Of a DNA stretch of 64,000 nt, positions 18,648 to 27,934 are shown piece by piece. Under the pieces are notes generated by a model. It was not told where the DNA came from and did no database searches. It saw only the letters and a program-made list of their open reading frames with translations. Where the stretch lies: positions 62,001-126,000 of the forward strand of contig NZ_CP024985.1 in assembly GCF_002803845.1 (NCBI RefSeq), in the 5' to 3' direction. The DNA is from Streptomyces lavendulae subsp. lavendulae. GTDB lineage: Bacteria; Actinomycetota; Actinomycetes; Streptomycetales; Streptomycetaceae. Position numbers and translations under genes: made by a program. Numbering within the stretch: the stretch's first letter is position 1; each line of letters starts with the position of its first letter.

Positions 18648-19265
18648 GAAGTCGCCGATCTCGGCCCGGATGTCGGGGTCGTCGTGGGTGAGATGCGAGA
18701 TGACGAGGTAGCTGCCGCTGGGCAGCCGCCCTGTCAGGCCGCGGATCAGGGACCAGGGGTCCTCGCGGTCGGGGATGCATTCCAGGACCCAGCCGAAGAG
18801 GACGGCGACGGGCAGGCCGGCTTCGAGGAGGCGGGCGACACGGGGATGGCGCAGGATCCGGGCGGTGTCGCGGATATCGGCGCACAGGACGGTCGCGGCG
18901 GTGGCGTCCTCGGCCAGGATCAAGCGGCTCTGGCCCAGGGCGACGGGGTCGTTGTCGACGTAGACGACGTGGGTGTCGGGGCGGGCTTCGCGGGCGATCT
19001 CGTGGACGTGGGGGCGGCGGGGGATGCCCGAGCCGAGGTCGAGGTAGCGCCGGACCTCGTGCTGGGCGGCAAGGTGGCGCACCGCGCGGCCGAGGAAGGC
19101 CCGGTTGATGGTTGCGAGTTCGCGAAGGCGCGGTGCCAGGCCCAGCAGGTCCGCGCAGGCACGACGGTCGGACGCGTAGCCGCCCTGTCCCCCGAGGAGG
19201 TGGTCGTACATGCGGGCCAGACTAGGTTTGGTGACGTCGATGGGCACAGGCTCCCCCTGGGGCAC
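18450..19265 (-). CDS. SAM-dependent methyltransferase, DUF574 type
   Basis: A 271-residue protein from the start at 19265. It shows the family's N-terminal KPSLARMYDHLLGGQGGYA, then ATINRAFLGRAVRHLA, the SAM-binding YLDLGSGIP near residue 95 and VVYVDNDPVAL near 122. The DUF574/Methyltransf_19 family is widespread in Streptomyces and often sits next to XRE/DUF397 pairs; substrates are unknown. The gene converges on the XRE regulator and the two overlap by 198 bp. The protein looks complete. Confidence 0.9.
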   Translation of the reverse strand: MPQGEPVPIDVTKPSLARMYDHLLGGQGGYASDRRACADLLGLAPRLRELATINRAFLGRAVRHLAAQHEVRRYLDLGSGIPRRPHVHEIAREARPDTHVVYVDNDPVALGQSRLILAEDATAATVLCADIRDTARILRHPRVARLLEAGLPVAVLFGWVLECIPDREDPWSLIRGLTGRLPSGSYLVISHLTHDDPDIRAEIGDFLRHTLGRHWGNIRPRDDVARFFAGLTMLGQNAPGDVARWNPGHPPQPESGAPAGWVQYGGVARVP

Positions 19266-19458
19266 GGCGGCCTGCCCCGCTGGCGGGTAGCGGGGTTGGC
19301 GGGTTCGTGGGCGGAAAAGCGTTCATCATAGGGGGCGAGCCCCTTGTGAAAATACCTGCCCACGCCGCGGGGTGGATTCGTTCTTCGGAAAACCGGCGAG
19401 ATCTCTTCGGGTGTGTATTCGTGCTGGTAGGGCGCACGCGAGTGCGCCGGTCCCGTGA

Positions 19459-19965
19459 TCAGCGGTCAAATATGCCGGAGGGATTTCCGCTGCCGGGGCG
19501 GGGCACGACACTGCGGTAGAGCGATTCGAACGCGGCCGGTTCCATACCCATCGCCTCGGCCGCCCGGTCCGCTTCCAGGCCCACGCAGTGCCGCAGTAGG
19601 AAGGCGTCGGCTGCCGGCCGCGGGAGTTTGTCGAGCGGGGAGGGGGGCCTGGCCGGGCTGGCGTGGACAGCACGGGAGAGCAGTGTCCAGGCGCCGCCCG
19701 CCGGCGAGGGACACCGCAGCAGGCCTGCCCAGCCCAGCTCGATCTGCTTCCACACCGCCTCGACGACGTCCCCCGCGTCATCGTCTCCGAGGCGCACGGC
19801 CGCGTACTGGCGGTAGGCGGAATCGAATCGGGCCTTGAACGCCGTGCGGGCTGTCTGCTCGGCGGCCCGGACATCCTTGCGCCCCGTTCGAGCGGCCGCC
19901 CCGGTCCCGCATGCCTCCAGGACCGGGGAAGCATGGGGAACGCGGCCGGAAAATGCCGTGATCAT
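19459..19965 (-). CDS. Sigma-factor-like small regulator
   Basis: A 168-residue protein from ATG 19965, preceded by AAGGACT. The C-terminal third (LPRPAADAFLLRHCVGLEAD, then AAEAMGMEPAAFESLYRS) resembles sigma-70 region 4, a helix-turn-helix that recognises the -35 element. The middle part with ARTAFKARFDSAYRQYAAVR and VVEAVWKQIELGW could correspond to region 2 remains, but that is weak. It may be an ECF-like factor or a sigma-derived regulator. The in-frame upstream extension to 20064 lacks a good start site. Confidence 0.5.
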   Translation of the reverse strand: MITAFSGRVPHASPVLEACGTGAAARTGRKDVRAAEQTARTAFKARFDSAYRQYAAVRLGDDDAGDVVEAVWKQIELGWAGLLRCPSPAGGAWTLLSRAVHASPARPPSPLDKLPRPAADAFLLRHCVGLEADRAAEAMGMEPAAFESLYRSVVPRPGSGNPSGIFDR

Positions 19966-20107
19966 GGAAAGTCCTTGCTCGGGTGCCAAGGGATGGTCCG
20001 GTTGGCGGACCGTGGACTTGGCCGGATCTGATGCCGCTGGATGGGTGCAGGTACAGGCCGGCACTCGGGCCGGAACGAGTCGGGGCCGAAGGGGCTACGG
20101 AAGAAAA

Positions 20108-20138
20108 GGGCCGGGGCCGCTGGCAGCGGCCCCGGCCC
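20108..20138 (-). terminator. Rho-independent terminator
   Basis: A perfect 14-bp stem (GGGCCGGGGCCGCT with its complement) closed by GGC. On the minus strand it is followed by CCCTTTTCTTCC, so it fits the end of the small membrane-protein gene transcribed leftward from 20435. Confidence 0.75.
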
Positions 20139-20186
20139 CGCACTTCAGCGCGACACGCCCCACAAGACGAGGCGGCGGCCGGGACA

Positions 20187-20435
20187 TCAGCGGCGCAGCG
20201 CCACCCTGAACAGCAGGGCCGTCCGGTCGCTGAGGACCAGCGGGGTGGCTGCCAGTACCGCGGACTCGTCCAGCTGCCCGGTCACCACCCCGACGACAAG
20301 CAGCGTCGTCAGCAGCGACGACCAACGCACCACACCGGAAAAGAAGGCGCGGAAATGTGTTTCGAGCGGGGGCGGGACCGGAATGCTAAATCGGGGGATC
20401 ACCGGCCGCAAGGGCCTACTTGCACGTTCGATCAT
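20187..20435 (-). CDS. Small membrane protein
   Basis: An 82-residue protein from ATG 20435 with AAAAGGAA upstream. One hydrophobic segment is visible (SSLLTTLLVVGVVTGQL near residue 38), with a basic, proline-rich N-terminus and a second weakly hydrophobic C-terminal stretch. I do not recognise the family. A strong terminator lies 48 bp downstream, so it appears to be a single-gene transcript. Confidence 0.55.
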   Translation of the reverse strand: MIERASRPLRPVIPRFSIPVPPPLETHFRAFFSGVVRWSSLLTTLLVVGVVTGQLDESAVLAATPLVLSDRTALLFRVALRR

Positions 20436-21011
20436 GTCGTTCCTTTTGACGGGGTACGCGATGGTCGAACCCCCGCGGGACTTCGGGGCATGCCCGCCCC
20501 GGAGTCCCGCACACCGGGGGATCAGGCTCAGCGAAACACGCCTCCCCCGGCCGTCCTAGCTCTTTCATCAGACGGCATCGCCGCACCGTATATCGCGCCC
20601 GGACGCGCCCGGAGCCGTCGGCGACGACAAGACAGAACAGATTTCTAGCAATTCCGCTCACACTGGAACATCAACCAGACCGAGCTGGGCGGAAAACGAC
20701 TGTCATGGCCGGGAATCCATGCGGATCACCCGAACAGACGTCACACTCACGGGTGAACCAATTTCCCTAAAATCACGTCGCGCCCCAGATTTCCGCCCCC
20801 CAACCCGCGCCCCACGGCACGGCACTGTTCCCTCGCCGGAACTCCATCCGCCAAGGGCATTGGCTGGGCACTCGCTCGGGAAGGAGTCTCGGTCACGGCA
20901 GAAACCGACACCCCTTCGGGTACCCCGGATGCCAGCCCCGGTCCCTGAGGCCCTTGAGCTGGCCGGCGGCCTTCTTGATCTGCTTGCGGATCGGGGCGAG
21001 GGCCTCCAGCC
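20436..21011. other. Intergenic, no supported gene
   Basis: The part 20570-20790 is A/T richer than its surroundings and is probably the promoter region of the small membrane protein. A frame open at 20719-21213 is arginine/proline rich and looks like a chance frame. Confidence 0.35.
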
Positions 21012-21170
21012 GCAGCGACCTCGCCTACGCCCTGAACGCCCTCGGGCGACACCAGGAAGCGGCGGACCTCAACGCCACCACGCTCGCCGCCCGCGAAAGT
21101 ATGCTCGGCCCCGACCACCCCGACACCCTCACCAGCCGCAACAACCTGGCCGCCGCGCAGCAGCACCAGC
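21012..21170 (+). pseudogene. TPR gene fragment
   Basis: A short frame encodes SDLAYALNALGRHQEAADLN followed by RESMLGPDHPDTLTSRNNLA, which is one unit of the 42-residue tetratricopeptide repeat found in Streptomyces NB-ARC/TPR proteins. No other part of such a gene is found here. It is a detached fragment, related to the repeats at 26440-27575. Confidence 0.6.
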
Positions 21171-21379
21171 AGGCCGGGACACGGCGTGGTCGCAGGTGGC
21201 GGGGACGTCGTGATCGTCCGTGAACTGTCGTGGGGCAGCCGGTCGGAGGCTCCGGGATGGCGCATGCGGTAGACCTCCCGACGACGGTCGGCAACAGCGG
21301 TTCGAGCTGACCGACGCTGTCCCTTTTGACGGCACGGATGCGGCGGACCTCTCGACGAGTACTGGTGACGCGGGCCGTT

Positions 21380-21720
21380 TTCGAGGGTGCCGTAACTGCA
21401 CCAGGGCCGACGTCCAGAGGGTCGCGATGTGGCCGCCTCCTGGCCGGAGCCCGGACAGCCATTCGGGCGAGATGTGGTCGACGGAGAACGTGGCCAGGAC
21501 GACGTCGTAGGGGGCGCCCGGCCGCCATCCGTCGGCGCCCGGCCGACCCTCTTCAGGTTCTCCTGCGCGCCGGCGGCGAGGTCGGGACGAAATCGACCGT
21601 GGTGGCCTGCTCCTCCCCCGCCAGGATGCACAGCAGTCCCGCGTTGAAGCTGGTCCCCGCTCCCAGAGGCCCCCTGGCCGTCCACCCACGTCACCCGCCT
21701 GGAGGTGGCGCCGCCGCCCG
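21380..21720 (-). pseudogene. PCMT-type methyltransferase remnant
   Basis: Pieces of a protein-L-isoaspartate-type methyltransferase lie in different minus-strand frames: VTWVDGQGASGSG near 21690, PDLAAGAQENLKRVG near 21570, and YDVVLATFSVDHISPEWL followed by LRPGGGHIATLW near 21450. At least two frameshifts and missing ends make it non-functional. Such methyltransferases often accompany small peptide precursors in Streptomyces, and a small broken gene lies just upstream. Confidence 0.55.
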
Positions 21721-21897
21721 CGTACCGGCCCCCGCCGTGGTCTCCGACCTGACCGCTGGCGAACCCCGCAAACTGTCGTCCACGCCCGGCCGACGAACCC
21801 CAGAATCCTGCTGGGGTACCGCCGGACGTGGCGCCGCCCCGGTACAGCGGCGGCGCGCTGCACCGGGGCGGAGGCCAGTCCGTGAGCTACACGGAGC

Positions 21898-22234
21898 TCA
21901 CGCCCCATTGATGAGGAGCTTGGCGAGGTTCGCGGGGTCTTTGCTGAGTGCGTAAGTCGGAATGGTCCGCCCGCTGGGACGGACGGCCGGCGCGGTCACG
22001 GCGCCCGTGTACGACGCGACGACCCGGCCGGACTGGTCCACGACCATGAGCTGTGCCGGGATGGCGTCCCCGCCGCTGACGACGAGCACGGGTGCGCCGT
22101 CGGTGTAACGCACGCTCAGCAGACCGTCTTCAGGCGTGACCTGGGTCTGCGGGATCGCGCCGAGGTCGGTGATGTCCGACGTAGGGATTGCCCCCCAGGT
22201 CGGTTACCTCGGGCGTGACCTGCTCTTCGGACAT
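21898..22234 (-). pseudogene. Small protein with ITDLGAIP repeats, frameshifted
   Basis: From ATG 22234 the frame reads MSEEQVTPEVTDLG and then shifts at a run of six G (around 22190). Removing one G would continue as GAIPTSDITDLGAIPQTQVT and then RYTDGAPVLVVSGGDAIPAQ to the stop at 21898, giving about 111 residues with a duplicated TDLGAIP motif. It may be a precursor or small adaptor linked to the methyltransferase remnant downstream. Homopolymer length makes sequencing error a real alternative. Confidence 0.45.
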
Positions 22235-22360
22235 GGCTGTATCCCTTCCCGGCCAACTCCCTGTTGACCGCTGTGGATCGTCCCTACGCCGCCTGCCGCC
22301 ACACCCCCACCGATCGGAGTTGACTTATTCCCGATTAAGAGGTCGTTTTCGTCCGATGTT

Positions 22361-23230
22361 TCATCCCGGGACGGGCCGTTTGGTGGACCTTTTCGGGTCG
22401 CGCCAGGAGACGGTGTTCTCGCCGGTGAGGCGGCGGGCCATGAGGTCAGCCATGGCGAGGTTGATCAGGGCTTCGGAGCGAGTGGGCAGGGTTTCGTAGT
22501 CACGGGCCAGGCGGCGGTGGAGCATGAGCCAGCCATAGGTCCTCTCGACCGCCCACCGCTTCGGGATCGGAGTGAAACCCCTTGTCCCGGGCTTGCGGGC
22601 GGTGATCTCCATGTCGATGCCCAGGGTCGCGGCGTGCTCGACGAGGTGCTGGCGGTAGCCGCCGTCGACCCAGACTTTGCGGACGGTGGGGTGCTCGGCA
22701 GCGACCTGGTCCAGGAGCCGGGTGCCAGCGACCGAGTCCTGCACGCGGGCCGCGGTGACCAGCACGGCCAGCAGGAGACCGAGCGTGTCGGTGACGATGC
22801 TCCGCTTACGTCCGACGATCTTCTTACCCGCGTCGATACCCTGGTCGGCGGCGTGAACGCTGGTGGAGGTCTTGACGCTCTGGGCGTCGATCACACAGGC
22901 CGACGGTTCGCCGCCCCGCCCTTCCTTCTCCCGCAGCAGCTGCCTGAGTAGGCCGTTGAGCTGGGCGAACACGCCCTCGTCGGCCCATTTGGCGAAGTAC
23001 CCGTAGACCGTGTTCCAGGGCGGGAAGTCGTGCGGGAGGTAACGCCACTGCACGCCGGTGCGGTCCACGTACAAGATCGCGTCCATGATGTCCCGCAGGT
23101 CATGCTCGGGCGGCCGGCCGAAGTCCAGTGCCCGGCCACGGCGTTCGAACCGCCAGGCTGAGAGCACCGGCTCTATCAACTCCCAGCGGGCATCGGACAG
23201 ATCACTCGGGTAAGGGCGCCGTTTCGCCAT
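22361..23230 (-). CDS. IS5-family transposase (DDE)
   Basis: A 289-residue protein from ATG 23230. The N-terminal DUF4096-like domain reads YPSDLSDARWELIEPVL and RDIMDAILYVDRTGVQWRYL; the DDE catalytic residues sit in CVIDAQSVK, KVWVDGGYR and KRWAVERTYGWL. It is full length with no frameshift and the surrounding repeats are intact, so it may still move. An upstream in-frame start at 23278 is possible but MAKRRPYPSD is the usual beginning. Confidence 0.93.
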   Translation of the reverse strand: MAKRRPYPSDLSDARWELIEPVLSAWRFERRGRALDFGRPPEHDLRDIMDAILYVDRTGVQWRYLPHDFPPWNTVYGYFAKWADEGVFAQLNGLLRQLLREKEGRGGEPSACVIDAQSVKTSTSVHAADQGIDAGKKIVGRKRSIVTDTLGLLLAVLVTAARVQDSVAGTRLLDQVAAEHPTVRKVWVDGGYRQHLVEHAATLGIDMEITARKPGTRGFTPIPKRWAVERTYGWLMLHRRLARDYETLPTRSEALINLAMADLMARRLTGENTVSWRDPKRSTKRPVPG

Positions 23231-23320
23231 GCTTCCGGCGTACCGCGACAGACCGAGTGCGCCCAGGCGCACACCCACGACGGTGGAAGCACACGACCGC
23301 CAAGGCCAGACATCCTGGGA

Positions 23321-23440
23321 TGAGACAGGAACAGGTCGTCTTCCATCCCATCGGCCACCTCACACGCCCCAAAGACATCGACCGCCTCCACGACGTCACC
23401 GGCATCACGATCCGGCACCCCGGGAATCTGCACATATAAG
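23321..23440 (+). CDS. Short frame inside the IS, unknown
   Basis: A 39-residue frame from ATG 23321 lies on the opposite strand to the transposase but inside the element ends. It reads MRQEQVVFHPIGHLTRPKDI and ends HPGNLHI. I do not recognise it. It could be a fragment of a gene captured by the element or chance coding. Confidence 0.25.
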
Positions 23441-23740
23441 GCCAGTGCAGGTGAAAATGACCTCTAAGGACCCACCGCTCGGTACGCGGCTGCCCTGAGG
23501 CGACCCGAGCCACCGCCCGGGTCGAAGAACCGCCATACAGCACCCCGCCACGACGTTGGCAGAGTCCTAGCCACAGGGGAGGCATACGCCCGGCCCGCGC
23601 ATCACCAGAAGGGAACCAAGCCCGACGGACCGGATGAACGACGCGTGGTCCGTCCGGACACTGGCAAGTCCAGGCCCGGGGGCCCTGGCCCCAGGCCGGG
23701 GTGGCATGATCGTGCCAACAGTTATGCACGAGGAGGCAAC

Positions 23741-24229
23741 GTGGACGACCGCTCGAAGCATGACCACTCCAGCTGGGAGGCGGTCGTGCTCGCGGCTCGG
23801 GAGCGTGCCCGCTCGCGACAGGCGCTCATGGCCGAGCGCTTCGGCCTGTCAGGAGACGTGCAATACGACTGGTCGATGGACGACGCGCAGATCACGTGGT
23901 CGCGCGACGGCAAGGTGTTCCTCACCGGCCGGCTCACAGTGATCGGCAGCGTCAGCGTTTCCCAGCAGACCTGGCTGTGGTCCTGGGCGAACGAGTCACT
24001 CCCGCACGCCGCCCTGGGCGACATGGAGAGGGTGCGGCAGTTCGGCGAGGAGAACGACTACCCCGTCCTTCCATGGCCAGACTTCACGTACGACCCCGAA
24101 CTCGTTGCTGAGGCTCGGATGGTCGCGGCCTCCGTGCTCGACGCCGAGGGACTGTGGGCGGAGTCGATGGACGACGTGCAACTCCACTTCATGATCCATG
24201 ACCTGGCGCTCGCTGCCGAGCGACAGTGA
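23741..24229 (+). CDS. DUF6882-like protein
   Basis: A 162-residue protein from GTG 23741 with AGGAGG upstream. Features include LSGDVQYDWSMDDAQITWSR near residue 37, LWSWANESLPHAALGDMERV near 78 and FTYDPELVAEARMVAAS near 116, matching the DUF6882 type of actinomycete proteins whose role is unknown. No signal peptide or membrane segment. A strong bidirectional hairpin follows at 24304. A frameshifted paralog lies at 54788-55230. Confidence 0.75.
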   Translation: MDDRSKHDHSSWEAVVLAARERARSRQALMAERFGLSGDVQYDWSMDDAQITWSRDGKVFLTGRLTVIGSVSVSQQTWLWSWANESLPHAALGDMERVRQFGEENDYPVLPWPDFTYDPELVAEARMVAASVLDAEGLWAESMDDVQLHFMIHDLALAAERQ

Positions 24230-24303
24230 CGGTTGCACGGATTCCCAGGCTGCTGATGCTGGCCGGACGTTAAACGGCAAACTCGGCCCACCTGCAAGCG
24301 TAC

Positions 24304-24341
24304 GAAGAAGCGGCAGGGGCATGTGCCCCTGCCGCTTCTTC
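24304..24341. terminator. Bidirectional terminator hairpin
   Basis: A perfect 18-bp stem (GAAGAAGCGGCAGGGGCA with its complement) with a two-base centre. It stands between the converging genes at 23741-24229 and 24360-24560 and has pyrimidine-rich ends on both strands. Confidence 0.8.
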
Positions 24342-24359
24342 GGCTACCGAGGGGGCTGG

Positions 24360-24560
24360 TCAGACCATCACCGCGGCCAGCGCAGCGGTGATAGCGGCGG
24401 CGAGGGTGAGAACTGCGGCGAACGCGGCAGCCGCGCGTAGGCACGCTGCGGGATAGGTGGCTCCGTCAAGCCGAGCAAGCTTGCCTGCGGCTGCCGCGAC
24501 GATGACCGCAAAGACCATGACGAGGCAGATGGTGAGCAGCAGCGTGGTAAGACCGGACAT
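24360..24560 (-). CDS. Small two-pass membrane protein
   Basis: A 66-residue protein from ATG 24560. Two hydrophobic helices are visible: LTTLLLTICLVMVFAVIVAA near residue 4 and a second, alanine-rich one near 42 (AAAFAAVLTLAAAITAALAA). The family is not known to me. GGGAG lies upstream and a bidirectional terminator just downstream, which supports a real, separately transcribed gene. Confidence 0.6.
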   Translation of the reverse strand: MSGLTTLLLTICLVMVFAVIVAAAAGKLARLDGATYPAACLRAAAAFAAVLTLAAAITAALAAVMV

Positions 24561-24683
24561 GTTGGACTCCCAAGAAGTAGGTCGCTTGATGCCGTTGACC
24601 GTCTCGGATCTGCTGTTCGCCGGGGTTCGGGTGGGTGAAGATGAACATCCTTGAACAGGGACGTGTGCAGGGGGCCGGGCGCG

Positions 24684-27578
24684 ATGGGCACAACAGAGAA
24701 GAAGCAGGACACGTCAAGCGGGTGCCAGCAGGCGCTGCGCGAGTTGCAGGCGCGGTTCACGGATGCTCTGGCGGCTTCGGGGCTGACGGTGACGTTGCTG
24801 GCCCGCAACGCGGGACTGGGGCGCACGACGGTGAGTAACGCTCTGAATCGGCCGGTGGCGCCGAAGGCCCGGACCATTGCAGAGATCGCCAGGGTTTTGA
24901 AGCTCAATCCAGTCGAGTTGCAGCAACTGCGTCGGCAGGCCGAAGGCACGGATACCCCGCAGGCCACATCACATGCCGCACGGAAAAGCCTGGCCGGCGA
25001 ATCGGCCTCTGCGCAGGCCGGGCGGCAGGGACTGCTCGTGGGAGCGCTACCCTTGCGAGCGTCAGCGTTCCAGTCTCGCCCGGAGCTGCGGGAGCGAATC
25101 GACGCTGTACGTATGGGTGGCGGGGTCGTACTGACGCAGGCCCGGCCAGCGTCCGCGCAGGTGTTGTCGGGAATGGGCGGGGTCGGCAAATCCCAGCTCG
25201 CGACGCAGTATGCGCACCAGGCTGTCGCCGAGGGGACCGGGCTGGTGCTGTGGGTTCCGGCCAGCGAAGCACAGCAGATCGTCACCATCTACAGCCAGGC
25301 CGCCTTACGTGTCGGGGCGGCGGGCGCTACCGGGGAGGATCCTGAGTACGACGCCCGGGCGTTGCTGGAGTGGCTTGCGACGACTTCGTCCTCGTGGCTC
25401 GTGGTCCTGGACGACATCAGTGACCCCGTCGCTGTCGGCCCATGGTGGCCACCGGTACGGCCGGGGGTGGGGTGGACACTGGCAACAACCCGACTGCACG
25501 ATCCGCGGCTGACCGGCGGCGGCCGAACCCGCATCGACGTCGGCGTCTACACTCACAACGAGGCAGTCGCCTTCCTGGAGGAGCGGCTGGCCAGCGACGG
25601 CGGCGGTCACCTGCTCGACGGGCGCCAGGCTGAACTCGCCGCCATGCTGGGACACCTCCCCCTGGCCCTCGGGCATGCGGCCGCCTATTTGCTGGCCGAG
25701 GAGTTAGCCTGCGGGGCGTACCTAGCCCGCCTTGATGATCAGGCGCTGGTCCTGGATGACGTCCTACCCGACTGGGCGGACACCGAGCTCTACGGCCAGC
25801 ACATCACAGCCGCGCTCCTCCTGTCCCTGGCCGCCGCCCAACAAGCCGGCCCGGTCGGACTCGTCGAGCCCCTCCTGCGTCTGCTGGCGCTTCTCGACCC
25901 CGACGGTCACCCCGAAGCCATCTGGACTACCCAGGCCGTTACCGACTTCCTCAACACGACACGAGGGGATGGCAGCACGGCAACCGCTACCGAAGAGATC
26001 ATCCGAGCACTGCGGGTCCTCCGCCGGTACGCACTCATCACCTCCGACCCGCACACCCCGCTTCGCCAGATCCGCATGCACGCCCTCACCGCCCGCGCCG
26101 TCCGCGAAACCACCCCATGCCACCATCGGCCGCAGCTTGCCGTGACCGTCGCCCACGCATTGACTGAGATCTGGAAGCCCGGCCGTCACATCCATCGCGA
26201 TCTCGCGCAAGTTCTACGTGCCAACACCGCAGTCCTGCGGCGCAACGCAGAGGAGCACCTCTGGCAGAACGAAATCCACGTGGTGATCTTCATGGGTGGC
26301 CTGAGTCTCCTGGCGAGCGGATTGCACCGTGATGCTCTGGACTACTGGGCCCCCTTCACCCAACAGGCATTCAAGGTCCTCGGCCCAGACCATCCGGACA
26401 CCATACGCGCCCGCGCCGCCCTCGCCGGCTGCTACCGAGAGCTCGGCCGATACCAAGACGCCCTCACACTCGCCGAACAGGTCCTCACCGACTGCGAAAG
26501 ACTCCTCGAACCTGACCACCCTGGCACCATCCGCGCCCGCGCCAACCTCGCCAGCGCCTACAACGATCTCGGCCGATACCAAGACGCCCTCACACTCGCC
26601 GAACAGGTCCTCACCGACCGCGAACGAGTCCTCAGGGACGACCACCCAGACACCATCCGCGCCCGCGCCAACCTCGCCATCATTTACAACGGCCTTGGCC
26701 GATATCAAGACGCCCTCACACTCGCTGAACAGGTCCTCACCGACCGCGAACGACACCTCGAACCCGACCACCCCCACACCATCCTCGCCCGCGCCAACCT
26801 CGCCACCACTTATCGATACCTAGGCCGGCACCAAGACGCCCTCACACTCGCCGAACAGGTCCTCACCGATCGCGAACGAGTCCTCGGAGACGACCACCCA
26901 GACACCCTCCTCGCCCGCTCCAGCCTCGCCACCACCTACAGCGACCTCGGCCGACACCAAGACGCCCTCACACTCGCCGAACAGGTCCTCACCGACCACG
27001 AACGAGTCCTCGGGGAGGACCATTTCGACACCATCCGCGCCCGCGCCAACCTAGCCAGCGCCTACAACGACGTTGGCCGACACCAAGACGCCCTCACACT
27101 CGCCGAACAGGTCCTCACCGACCGCGAACGACACCTCGAACCCGACCACCCCCACACCTTCGGCGCCCGCGCCAATCTCGCCACCACTTATCGATACCTA
27201 CGCCGACACCAAGACGCCCTCACACTCACAGAACGGATGGTCGCCGACTGCGCACGAGTCCTCGGAGACGACCACCCAGACACCCTCCTCGCCCGCTCCT
27301 GCGTCATCGCCACCTACAGCGACCTCGGCCGACACCAAGACGCCCTCACACTCGCAGAACGGGTGGTCGCCGACTACGAACGAGTCCTCGGAGACGACCA
27401 CCCAGACACCCTCCTCGCCCGCTCCTGCGTCATCGCCACCTACAGCGACCTCGGCCGACACCAAGACGCCCTCACACTCGCAGAACGGGTGGTCGCCGAC
27501 TACGAACGAGTCCTCGGAGACGACCACCCCGACACCCTCCTCGCCCGCTCCAACCTCGCCACCGCCCATCGAGGGTGA
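24684..27578 (+). CDS. XRE-NB-ARC-TPR protein (STAND ATPase)
   Basis: A 964-residue protein from ATG 24684. An XRE-type helix-turn-helix comes first (LARNAGLGRTTVSNALNR near residue 38). The NB-ARC ATPase follows, with Walker A SGMGGVGKSQLATQYAH near 162 and LVVLDDISD near 238. From about residue 586 to the end stand nine near-perfect 42-residue TPR units (consensus LGRHQDALTLAEQVLTDRER then LGDDHPDTLLARSNLATTY). Such STAND proteins act as signal-sensing switches in regulation, cell death or phage defence; here the partner is unknown. The divergent neighbour is a small membrane protein; downstream there is no linked gene. Confidence 0.88.
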   Translation: MGTTEKKQDTSSGCQQALRELQARFTDALAASGLTVTLLARNAGLGRTTVSNALNRPVAPKARTIAEIARVLKLNPVELQQLRRQAEGTDTPQATSHAARKSLAGESASAQAGRQGLLVGALPLRASAFQSRPELRERIDAVRMGGGVVLTQARPASAQVLSGMGGVGKSQLATQYAHQAVAEGTGLVLWVPASEAQQIVTIYSQAALRVGAAGATGEDPEYDARALLEWLATTSSSWLVVLDDISDPVAVGPWWPPVRPGVGWTLATTRLHDPRLTGGGRTRIDVGVYTHNEAVAFLEERLASDGGGHLLDGRQAELAAMLGHLPLALGHAAAYLLAEELACGAYLARLDDQALVLDDVLPDWADTELYGQHITAALLLSLAAAQQAGPVGLVEPLLRLLALLDPDGHPEAIWTTQAVTDFLNTTRGDGSTATATEEIIRALRVLRRYALITSDPHTPLRQIRMHALTARAVRETTPCHHRPQLAVTVAHALTEIWKPGRHIHRDLAQVLRANTAVLRRNAEEHLWQNEIHVVIFMGGLSLLASGLHRDALDYWAPFTQQAFKVLGPDHPDTIRARAALAGCYRELGRYQDALTLAEQVLTDCERLLEPDHPGTIRARANLASAYNDLGRYQDALTLAEQVLTDRERVLRDDHPDTIRARANLAIIYNGLGRYQDALTLAEQVLTDRERHLEPDHPHTILARANLATTYRYLGRHQDALTLAEQVLTDRERVLGDDHPDTLLARSSLATTYSDLGRHQDALTLAEQVLTDHERVLGEDHFDTIRARANLASAYNDVGRHQDALTLAEQVLTDRERHLEPDHPHTFGARANLATTYRYLRRHQDALTLTERMVADCARVLGDDHPDTLLARSCVIATYSDLGRHQDALTLAERVVADYERVLGDDHPDTLLARSCVIATYSDLGRHQDALTLAERVVADYERVLGDDHPDTLLARSNLATAHRG
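26440..27575 (+). repeat. Nine tandem 126-bp TPR-coding repeats
   Basis: Nine in-frame units of 126 bp encode the TPR region. Units 8 and 9 (about 27320-27575) are nearly identical at the DNA level, and blocks such as CAAGACGCCCTCACACTC recur unchanged in each unit. This points to recent expansion by unequal recombination and makes copy number likely to vary between strains. Confidence 0.9.
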
Positions 27579-27934
27579 GCCAGAGCCCCTGAGTGGACTG
27601 CGCTGCGACGGGCAATAGGCCCCGGCCTAACCGCCGCCCCGGCAGCCAGGTTCGAAGCACCGGCAGGCCGGAATTACTCGATGTCGCGTACCGCGTGTCG
27701 TTTGCGGGTGGGCAGGCCTTCAGGGTGGAATGCGGATCGGTCTCAAGGAGACCGTGCCCTGACGTCCGCCCGACCTTGAGGACGCCCCAGCAAGGGCAGA
27801 AGTGGGCTCCGCCCACGCCGGATGACTGCAATTCTTTCCAGCCCGTGACCCGCCGCGAGCCGAAGCCGGGACGGTTCCACGGCCGAGCTACGCTCGTCCC
27901 CGGACCGGTGCTCGCCAGGGCCTGGTGTGCGGTC
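27579..27934. other. Intergenic between convergent genes
   Basis: No supported gene. The TPR gene and the minus-strand gene at 27935-29014 end towards each other here. I did not find a strong terminator hairpin. Confidence 0.4.

Larger units (their letters stand above)
22339..23464 (-). mobile_element. IS5-family insertion sequence with TAA target duplication
   Basis: Terminal inverted repeats GAGGTCGTTTTC (22339) and, on the other strand, GAGGTCATTTTC (ending 23464) bound the element. TAA stands on both sides (22336-22338 and 23465-23467), the 3-bp duplication expected for IS5-group elements. The transposase fills 22361-23230; the remaining 234 bp on its upstream side are unusually long for this family. 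Confidence 0.85.

Noticed and set aside
20719..21213. Plus-strand frame of 164 codons
   Set aside because: Arginine/proline-rich chance frame; only a short TPR fragment in another frame is believable there.
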